The notes under the pieces were generated by a model. The model saw nothing but the letters and a program-made list of their open reading frames with translations, ran no database searches and was not told the DNA's origin. The position numbers and the translations under genes were made by a program. This document shows, one piece after another, positions 57,857-64,000 of a stretch of DNA of 64,000 nucleotides. Origin of the DNA: Actinoplanes auranticolor (GTDB lineage Bacteria; Actinomycetota; Actinomycetes; Mycobacteriales; Micromonosporaceae); assembly GCF_018332655.1 (NCBI RefSeq), contig NZ_BOQL01000018.1, positions 62,001-126,000 of the forward strand, read 5' to 3'. The first letter of the stretch is position 1, and each line of letters starts with the position of its first letter.

Positions 57857-58798
57857 ATGCCCACCGTTCTGATCACCACCGACTATCTCGTCCCGGGCGA
57901 CGAGGTGGACACGTACCTCCTCCAGCAGGGGTGCACGACCCGGCACGACCCGATGCGGGGACCGCGCCGGCCCGAGCAGCTGATCGCGGCGCTGGCCGGC
58001 GTCGAGGGCGCGCTGATCGCCAACGAACCGATGTCGGAGCGGGTGCTGCGGGAGGCCCCCGGCCTGCGCGCCGTCGTACGCACCGGCGTCGGCTACGACT
58101 CCGTCGACGTCGAAGCCGCCACCCGCCTCGGCATCAGCGTGAGCAACCTGCCCGGCATCAACAGCAACGCGGTGGCCGAGTACACCATCGCGCTGCTGCT
58201 CGCCCAGGCGCGGCACCTGGTGCCGATGGCCACCGGGGTCGCCGCCGGCACCTGGCCCCGCCGTGACGGCCACGAGCTGCGCGGCAAGATCCTCGGGCTG
58301 ATCGGCCGGGGCCCGGTGGCGCGTCGCGTGGTGCCGCTGGCCCGGGCGTTCGGCATGACGGTGCTGGGCACCGGCGAGCTGCCCGCGCCCGCCGGCCTCG
58401 TCCCGCTCGACGAGCTGCTCGAACGCTCCGACTTCGTCTCCATCCACACCGCGCTGACGCCGCGCACCCGGCATCTCGTCGACGCTGCCGCGCTGGGCCG
58501 GATGAAGCCGGGTGCCCACCTGATCAATACCGCGCGCGGACCGATCGTCGACACCGCGGCGCTGGCCGAGGCGGTCCGCTCCGGGCGCCTCGCGGGCGCG
58601 GCCCTCGACGTCGTGGACGTCGAACCGCTGCCGGCCGACAGCGTCCTGCGCGGCGTGGACGGCATCACCGTCTACTCGCACATGGCCGGGCAGACCGCCG
58701 AGGCCCGCCTGGCCGCGGGGATGGAGGGCGCCCGGGAACTCTTCGCCGCCCTCGCCGGCCACCCCCGGTCAGCCGTCAACCCCGTGACTCCGAGATGA
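57857..58798 (+). CDS. D-isomer 2-hydroxyacid dehydrogenase-family protein
   Basis: 313 aa. Catalytic Arg, Glu and His are present in INTARGPIVD, DVVDVEPLP and YSHMAGQTAEARLAAG. The substrate lobe has AVVRTGVGYDSVDVEAATRLGISVSNLPGINSNAVAEYTIALLL. The nucleotide loop reads GLIGRGPVARRV, where most relatives have a third Gly in place of the Ala. That change may reduce or alter NAD binding. It probably oxidises a 2-hydroxyacid or reduces a 2-oxoacid in this pathway. Confidence 0.88.
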   Translation: MPTVLITTDYLVPGDEVDTYLLQQGCTTRHDPMRGPRRPEQLIAALAGVEGALIANEPMSERVLREAPGLRAVVRTGVGYDSVDVEAATRLGISVSNLPGINSNAVAEYTIALLLAQARHLVPMATGVAAGTWPRRDGHELRGKILGLIGRGPVARRVVPLARAFGMTVLGTGELPAPAGLVPLDELLERSDFVSIHTALTPRTRHLVDAAALGRMKPGAHLINTARGPIVDTAALAEAVRSGRLAGAALDVVDVEPLPADSVLRGVDGITVYSHMAGQTAEARLAAGMEGARELFAALAGHPRSAVNPVTPR

Positions 58799-58806
58799 GG
58801 AAGACC

Positions 58807-60186
58807 ATGACCGAAACCCGTGATTCCGTACGCGTGCTCGCGCCCAGCGGCATGCTCGGCGGCGGCTTCCCGCCCGAGACCATCACCCGCGGTCTCGACC
58901 TCGGCGCCGACGTCATCACCGTCGACGGCGGCTCCACCGACTCCGGCCCGTACTACCTCGGCTCCGGCACCGCCAAGACCGCCGCCGCGGCCGTCGCCCG
59001 CGACCTGCGGCTGCTGCTGCGCGCGGCGGCGACCGCCGGCATCCCGCTGATCGTCGGCTCCTGCGGCACCAGCGGCACCGACTCCGGCGTCGACTGGGTC
59101 GCCGGCATCACCCGCGACATCCTGGCCGAGGAGGGACTCGATCTGCGGGTGGCCACCGTCTACAGCGAGCAGCAGGCCGCCGACCTCAAGGAGCACCTCG
59201 ACGCCGGCCGGGTGCACCCGCTGCCGCCGGCCGGCGACCTGGACCCGGCGACCCTCGAGAGCTGCCGGCACATCGTCGGGATGATGGGTCACGAGCCGAT
59301 CGTCGAGGCGCTGGCCGCCGGGGCCGACGTCGTCCTGGCCGGGCGGGCCACCGACACCGCGGTCGCCGCCGCCTATCCGCTCATGGTGGGCATGCCGGCC
59401 GGTCCCACCTGGCACGCCGCCAAGATCGTCGAATGCGGCGGGCAGTGCACCACCAACCCGCGCTCCGGCGGCGTGCTGGCCACCATCGACGCCACCGGTT
59501 TCACCATCGAACCGCTCGACCCGGCGGTCGCCTGCACACCCACCTCGGTGTCGGCGCACATGCTCTACGAGACGGTGAACCCGTACTCCATGCGGGAGCC
59601 GGCCGGCACCATCAACGTCGCCGAAGCCACCTACCGGGCCCTGGACGACCGGCGCGTCCGGGTCGAGGGTTCCCGCTTCGAACTCGCCGAGCAGCACACC
59701 ATCAAGCTGGAGGGCGCACGGGTCACCGGGTACGAGACGATGTCGTTCACCGCCGTCCGGGACCCGCACATCCTCGGCCAGATCACCACCTGGGCCGCGC
59801 TGCTGCGCCGGATGATCACCGAGTGGGTCACGCAGACCCTCTCACTCAGCGAGGACGAGTACGCCTTCGACATCCGCCTCTACGGCTACGACGCCGTCCT
59901 GGACGCCCTCGACCCGGACACCCGGCCACCCCGCGAGGTCGGCGTGATGCTCCTGGTCCACGCGGCCGACCAGCAGACCGCCACGGCCGTCGCGAAGATC
60001 GCCAACCCGCTGCTGCTGCACCTGCCCACCCCGGACATGGACTACCTGCCCAGCCTGGCCTTCGCCACCTCACCGGCCGAGACCGAGCGCGGGGCGGCGT
60101 ACGAGTTCGTCCTCAACCACGTCGTCGACGTGGACTCCCCCACCAGCCTGTTCCGCATCAACCCGCCGGAGGACCGCGATGTCTGA
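58807..60186 (+). CDS. AtuA-family protein (DUF1446)
   Basis: 459 aa from ATG 58807 behind GAGGA; an ATG at 58795 overlapping the previous stop is possible. Family features are RVLAPSGMLGGGFPPETITRGLDLGADVITVDGGSTDSGPYYLGSG, LIVGSCGTSGTDSGVDW, VVLAGRATDTAVAAAYPLM and KIVECGGQCTTNP. AtuA is named from acyclic terpene utilisation in Pseudomonas, but the reaction is not known for most members. It overlaps the DUF4387 gene by 8 nt, and the two products probably form a complex. Confidence 0.9.
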   Translation: MTETRDSVRVLAPSGMLGGGFPPETITRGLDLGADVITVDGGSTDSGPYYLGSGTAKTAAAAVARDLRLLLRAAATAGIPLIVGSCGTSGTDSGVDWVAGITRDILAEEGLDLRVATVYSEQQAADLKEHLDAGRVHPLPPAGDLDPATLESCRHIVGMMGHEPIVEALAAGADVVLAGRATDTAVAAAYPLMVGMPAGPTWHAAKIVECGGQCTTNPRSGGVLATIDATGFTIEPLDPAVACTPTSVSAHMLYETVNPYSMREPAGTINVAEATYRALDDRRVRVEGSRFELAEQHTIKLEGARVTGYETMSFTAVRDPHILGQITTWAALLRRMITEWVTQTLSLSEDEYAFDIRLYGYDAVLDALDPDTRPPREVGVMLLVHAADQQTATAVAKIANPLLLHLPTPDMDYLPSLAFATSPAETERGAAYEFVLNHVVDVDSPTSLFRINPPEDRDV

Positions 60187-60511
60187 GCCCGACCGCCCCC
60201 GGACGATCGCCGATCTGGCCCGGGAGGTCCGTTCCAAGAACGCCGGACCGTTCTGGGTCACCATGGAGTTGTTCATGCGCGACGCCGCCGGCTACGCCAC
60301 GGTGGCCGATCCCGCCTACCTGGACGCGCCGGTCATCGCCCGCCTCTACGACGTCGCGGCGGACACCATCCAGATCTTCCGGATCCCCGAGCTGAACGTC
60401 GTGAAGATCTCCTTCCCCCGACCGGTGGTACAGGGCAGCCTGCGCGACCGCGACATCCACGCCGGCCAGCACCACGTACCCCTGGCGCTGTTTCCGCTGC
60501 CGGTCGCGTGA
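60179..60511 (+). CDS. DUF4387 protein, probable small partner of the AtuA protein
   Basis: 110 aa. Family block: TIADLAREVRSKNAGPFWVTMELFMRD, then FRIPELNVVKISFPRPVVQGSLRDRDIHAGQHHVPLALFPLPV. In many genomes DUF4387 follows or is fused to the AtuA (DUF1446) protein, which implies one two-part enzyme. Here the genes overlap by 8 nt. The reaction is unknown. Confidence 0.9.
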   Translation: MSEPDRPRTIADLAREVRSKNAGPFWVTMELFMRDAAGYATVADPAYLDAPVIARLYDVAADTIQIFRIPELNVVKISFPRPVVQGSLRDRDIHAGQHHVPLALFPLPVA

Positions 60512-60618
60512 CCGGGAGCCCGCAACGCCGTGTTCGCCGCGCCCTGGAGCTGCCCGAGCGATGAGGCGCGGCCTCGCCGTTTACATCACGTTCTCAGCTG
60601 CGCTCCTACCGTCGCGGC

Positions 60619-62313
60619 ATGAAAAGGCGATGGTTATCCACGATTGCGCTCGGCACGATGCTGGCCGTGACGGCGGGCTGCACCGCCGACGACCCCGGGC
60701 TGGACCGTCCGACCGGCACGGCGAACCCGCAGTGTGACGGGAAGCTGGACGCGGCCTTCGGCGCGTGGGCGCGGGCCGGGTTCAGCGGCGCCGTCGCCGT
60801 GTCGACCGGTGGCCGGTTCGAGTGCCTCGCCGGTTACGGTACGGCCGACGACGCCACCGGCTCCCGGAACACCGCCGACACCGTCTACAGCATCGGATCG
60901 GTCAGTAAGGCGTTCACCGCCACCGCGATTCTCCGGCTCGCCGAGGCCGGAAAGTTGTCCCTGGACGACCGGGTCGGAAAACTGGTGCCGGCGGTCGTCG
61001 GGCCCGTGGCCAGGGCGACCGTACGCCAGGTGCTCCTGCACACCAGCGGGATCGGCGGTTCGATCGGTGCCGACGACCAGCCGGTCGACCGGGCCGGTGC
61101 GATCGCCGCGATCAACAAGCTCAGGCTCGCGTTCCCACCCGGCACCGATGACGCCTACTCCAACGCCGGCTACACGCTGCTGGCACTCATCATCGACACC
61201 GTCTCGGGTACGTCGTACCGCGACTACACCCGCACACACGTGCTCGCCCTGCCGGGCGGCGCGGTCACCGGCGGCTTCTGGCACGGACGGCCGGCTGCCA
61301 CCGGACCCGTCGCCGCCGGGTACCTCGACAAGGGCGAACCCGGGCGGCGGCCGACGGACTTCGCCGGTCCGTACTGGGCGACCGAAGGCAACGGCTCGCT
61401 GGCCATGACCACCAGGGAACTGGCCACCTGGGCCCGCGCGCTGTTCCGCGGCACGCTGGCCGGGCCGGAGCCGGCCCGGCTGGCCGGCGATCCGGGCTTC
61501 CCGGTCGGCGACGGCCGGTCGCACACGCTGGGCGGCTGGATGGCGTTCGACGCCGAGGTGTACGGCAAGCCGATCGTGGCGATCGCCGGCGGTGGCGGCG
61601 ACGTCGGCCACAACGTGGCGGTCCTCTGGATCCCCGAGCGCGACCAGGTGATCGTTCTGTCGTCCAACCGATCGGTGCTCACCGCCGAAAAGCTGCTGGC
61701 CGCGACGGTTCCGTCGCTGGTGGCCGGGAATCCGTTGCCGACGCCGACCGCGCCGGCCGGCGGTGGGGACCCGGCCGCGATCGCCGGGACGTACCGGCTG
61801 GACCCGGAAGGATCGTTCGAGGTGACCGTGGAGGGAAACCGGCCGAGGATCTCCGCCGCCGGTGCCGGCGCGGTGCATGCGCTGTTCCCGCCGCGCGGCC
61901 GATACTCCGCCGACGACCTGCGCGAGCACGAGAAGCGCGTCCTCGCCGTGCTGGCCGGCCGGACCGAGGAGGGCCGCGAGGAGCGGCAAGGTATAGAAGC
62001 CGAGCACGGGCCGATCTCCGCGGTGACCGCCGGCGGCACCGTGGTCGCCGAAGGCGAGATGCGTACGTACGTCACACTGACCACCCGCGACGGTCCGCGC
62101 CTCGGCTGGTACGCGGTCGACGAGCACAGCACCATCGCGGGGGCGGAGCTGCCGACCGGGCCGCCCGCCCTGACACTGGTGCCGGTCGGGACGACCAGGT
62201 ACCGCCCGGACGACCCGACCGGGACCGGCCCGGACGTGACGCTGGACTTCGCCGGCGGGAAGGTGACCGTCTCCGGGCCGGCCGGGACGACGAACGCGCG
62301 GCGATCGGGCTGA
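60619..62313 (+). CDS. Class-C beta-lactamase-fold serine hydrolase lipoprotein
   Basis: 564 aa. Lipobox LAVTAGC (Cys 21) after a hydrophobic signal peptide, so it is a lipid-anchored surface protein. The SxxK motif is YSIGSVSKAFTATAIL, the Tyr motif is DDAYSNAGYTLLAL, and the third motif region is AIAGGGGDVGHN (not a classical KTG or HTG). The C-terminal 180 residues are a lipocalin-like sheet domain as in many such esterases and D-amino-acid peptidases. A TACCGT lies 6 nt before the ATG. It precedes a two-component system and may be under its control. Confidence 0.9.
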   Translation: MKRRWLSTIALGTMLAVTAGCTADDPGLDRPTGTANPQCDGKLDAAFGAWARAGFSGAVAVSTGGRFECLAGYGTADDATGSRNTADTVYSIGSVSKAFTATAILRLAEAGKLSLDDRVGKLVPAVVGPVARATVRQVLLHTSGIGGSIGADDQPVDRAGAIAAINKLRLAFPPGTDDAYSNAGYTLLALIIDTVSGTSYRDYTRTHVLALPGGAVTGGFWHGRPAATGPVAAGYLDKGEPGRRPTDFAGPYWATEGNGSLAMTTRELATWARALFRGTLAGPEPARLAGDPGFPVGDGRSHTLGGWMAFDAEVYGKPIVAIAGGGGDVGHNVAVLWIPERDQVIVLSSNRSVLTAEKLLAATVPSLVAGNPLPTPTAPAGGGDPAAIAGTYRLDPEGSFEVTVEGNRPRISAAGAGAVHALFPPRGRYSADDLREHEKRVLAVLAGRTEEGREERQGIEAEHGPISAVTAGGTVVAEGEMRTYVTLTTRDGPRLGWYAVDEHSTIAGAELPTGPPALTLVPVGTTRYRPDDPTGTGPDVTLDFAGGKVTVSGPAGTTNARRSG

Positions 62314-62347
62314 CATCGCCACGCCGCAGGGGGAAGGAGAGCGGGCC

Positions 62348-63016
62348 ATGCGCGTCCTGCTGGTCGAGGACGATCCGGACCTCGCCGAGATCGTCGCGCT
62401 GGGCCTGCGCAACGAGGCGTACGCGGTGGACGTGGCCGGGACCTACGCGGCCGCGGAAGAACTGCTCGGCACCACGACGTACGACGTGGTGTGCCTGGAC
62501 CTGGGGCTGCCCGACGGGGACGGGCTCGCTCTCATCCGGCGCGCCTCGGACGACCCGGCGCTGCGCCGCCCCCGGCGTCATCTCGTGCTGACCGCCCGCG
62601 ACGCGGTGGCCGACCGCGTCGCCGGGCTCGACGCGGGCGCCGACGACTACCTGGTCAAGCCGTTCCACTTCGCCGAGCTGCTGGCGCGGCTGCGGGCGCT
62701 GGGCCGCCGCGAGGACAGCGCCGGATCGACCTTGCGGGTGGGTGAGCTGACCCTCGACCTCGCCACCCACCGGGCCTGGCGGGCCACGACGCCGCTGGAC
62801 CTCACCGCGCGGGAGTACTCGTTGCTGCGGTACTTCATGCACCACCCGGGCGAGGTCCTGTCGGCCGAGACGCTGCTGGAACACGTCTGGGACGCCAACG
62901 CCAACCCGTTCACCTCCTCGGTACGGGTGATCCTCAGCCGCCTCCGCCGCAAGCTCGGCGAACCGGCGCTGATCGTCACGGTCACCAACACCGGCTACCG
63001 GTTGCAGGTGCCGTGA
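62348..63016 (+). CDS. OmpR-family response regulator
   Basis: 222 aa with GGAAGGAG before the ATG. Receiver: VLLVEDDPDLAEIVALGLRNEAYAVDVAG, acceptor Asp in VVCLDLGLPDGDG, Lys in DYLVKPFHFAELL. The C-terminal winged helix ends LIVTVTNTGYRLQVP. The stop touches the kinase start (GTGATG), so the two are coupled. It lies 34 nt downstream of the lipoprotein gene. Confidence 0.95.
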   Translation: MRVLLVEDDPDLAEIVALGLRNEAYAVDVAGTYAAAEELLGTTTYDVVCLDLGLPDGDGLALIRRASDDPALRRPRRHLVLTARDAVADRVAGLDAGADDYLVKPFHFAELLARLRALGRREDSAGSTLRVGELTLDLATHRAWRATTPLDLTAREYSLLRYFMHHPGEVLSAETLLEHVWDANANPFTSSVRVILSRLRRKLGEPALIVTVTNTGYRLQVP

Positions 63017-64000
63017 TGCGCCCGGTCCTGCGGTCACTGCGCACCCGGTTCGCGGTGCTCGGGTTCCTGGCCGGCTACGTTCCCGTGCTGCTCCTGTTCG
63101 GTGTGGTCGTGGTGAGCGACGTCGAGGCCGAGGCGGCCGGCGGCGGCCTGGTCACCAGCACCTCCGCAGACCGGTCGGCCTGGGTGACCTGGGCGGTGCT
63201 CGCCCTGGCGCCCGTGGCCGCCGCGCTCGCCTGGTTCCTGGCCGGACGGGCGGTGCGCGACATCGACCGGGTCCGGACCGTCGCCGAGGACATCGGGGCC
63301 GCCGATCTGAGCCGGCGGGTCCGGCTCGACCGGGGTCCGAGCGAGGTCGTCCGGCTCGCGGCGAGCATCGACGACATGCTCGCCCGGCTGGAGCAGGCGG
63401 CCGAGACCCAGCGCCGGCTGATCGAGGAGACCAGCCACGAGCTGCGGACGCCACTGTCGGTGCTGATGGCCAACGCCGAGGTGCTGCTCGCCCATCCCGA
63501 CCCGTCGATCGAGGTCTACCGGCGCGGGCTGCGGAACACCGCGGCGGCGGCCGGGCGCCTCCAGGCCACCATCGACGAGCTGCTGGTGGACGCCCGGGGC
63601 CGGGCGCGCACGATCGCGCGGCGCCCGGCCGACCTGATGACCGTGGTCCGCGCCGTCGCCGAGGACGTCGGCGTGCTCGCCGCGACGAAGGCGATCGACC
63701 TGTCCGTCACCGGCCCGGAGGCGGCGGAGTGCGCCTTCGACGAGCCGACCGTGCGGCGGGCGGTGACGAATCTGGTCGACAACGCCGTCCGGTACGCCCC
63801 GGCGGGCAGTACGGTCGAGATCAGCGTGGAGGCGGCGGCGTACGAGGTCGCCGTGGTGGTGACCGACCACGGTGCCGGCATCCCGGCCGCCGAGCAGGAG
63901 GGCGTCTTCCAGCGTTTCTGGCGCAGCCGCACGGACGTCGCGGGCACCGGTCTCGGCCTGCCGATCGCCCGTCAGGTGGCGCTGGCGCACGGCGGCGAGC
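63016..64000 (+). CDS. Sensor histidine kinase, cut by window edge
   Basis: At least 328 aa, open at the right edge; a GTG one codon upstream is an alternative start. Two transmembrane helices (FAVLGFLAGYVPVLLLFGVVVV and WAVLALAPVAAALAWFLAG) flank a very short extracellular loop. HAMP (RAVRDIDRVRTVAEDIGAADLSRRV), the phospho-acceptor His in EETSHELRTPLSVL, N-box NLVDNAVRYAP, G1 DHGAGIP, F-box FQRFWRSR and G2 GTGLGLPIARQ are all visible. With so small a loop it probably senses the membrane itself. Confidence 0.94.
   Translation, partial: MRPVLRSLRTRFAVLGFLAGYVPVLLLFGVVVVSDVEAEAAGGGLVTSTSADRSAWVTWAVLALAPVAAALAWFLAGRAVRDIDRVRTVAEDIGAADLSRRVRLDRGPSEVVRLAASIDDMLARLEQAAETQRRLIEETSHELRTPLSVLMANAEVLLAHPDPSIEVYRRGLRNTAAAAGRLQATIDELLVDARGRARTIARRPADLMTVVRAVAEDVGVLAATKAIDLSVTGPEAAECAFDEPTVRRAVTNLVDNAVRYAPAGSTVEISVEAAAYEVAVVVTDHGAGIPAAEQEGVFQRFWRSRTDVAGTGLGLPIARQVALAHGGE

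Overview
This is GC-rich chromosomal DNA from a filamentous actinomycete, most likely Micromonosporaceae (Actinoplanes-like). The lineage is inferred from three things: very high third-position GC; families typical of the group (streptophobe, SigE-family ECF sigma, mycothiol-dependent DinB-like enzyme, XRE/MmyB regulator, PadR plus membrane partner, DUF1996, secreted GH92); and start signals in which a -10 hexamer (TANNNT or close) sits only 6-8 nt before the start codon, the mark of leaderless mRNAs. I found no rRNA, tRNA, CRISPR array, prophage or intact insertion sequence. About 60 genes are intact, and several gene remnants lie between them.

Layout. 1-3.7 kb (minus): ABC transporter, streptophobe membrane protein and a two-component system in one overlapping operon, cut by the left edge. 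3.8-6.1 kb: solitary hemC, then a secreted PL3 pectate lyase with a LacI-type operator. 6.2-7.5 kb: SigE-family sigma factor and membrane anti-sigma-like partner. 7.6-13.1 kb: DUF1996 protein with a duplicated insert, pdxY, SnoaL-like protein, PadR plus membrane protein. 13.1-16.6 kb: acyltransferase fused in frame to a membrane-protein remnant, SnoaL-like protein, XRE regulator, mycothiol-dependent enzyme. 16.7-21.4 kb: MFS transporter, NarL-type two-component system, small membrane protein, and two 5'-truncated genes head to head.

21.4-29.8 kb is the most distinctive block, a probable catabolic island. Operon 1 encodes a NIPSNAP-like protein, a CocE/NonD hydrolase, an amidohydrolase and a TauE/SafE exporter. 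Operon 2 encodes a SnoaL-like protein and an FAD monooxygenase. Both start from promoters with the same 33-nt box at identical spacing. Two paralogous divergent LysR regulators and a DedA protein follow; their upstream regions share a second motif. 29.8-30.3 kb holds an internally deleted TRIC-family gene and the tail of an alpha/beta hydrolase.

30.3-37.6 kb: GntR regulator, FtsX-like membrane protein, Uma2 protein, FGGY kinase, and a divergent MocR regulator/MFS pair. 37.6-43.9 kb: two divergent secreted GH92 alpha-mannosidases around a palindromic operator. 43.9-54.3 kb: GNAT, TetR with twin operators and its divergent oxidoreductase, TPR-GGDEF protein, subtilase with a tryptophan-pentad tail, SGNH hydrolase, OsmC protein, an internally duplicated protein of unknown function, isochorismatase-like hydrolase divergent from a GlxA-type regulator, and a secreted ChW-repeat protein. 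54.7-60.5 kb: a second catabolic locus, with GntR and a tartrate/malate-type dehydrogenase divergent from an MFS transporter, a 2-hydroxyacid dehydrogenase, an AtuA-family protein and a DUF4387 protein. 60.6-64 kb: a class-C beta-lactamase-fold lipoprotein and an OmpR-type two-component system cut by the right edge.

The best candidates for undescribed biology are the LysR/CocE/amidohydrolase/FAD-monooxygenase island with its shared box and the AtuA-DUF4387 hydroxy-acid locus. All functions are read from sequence alone.
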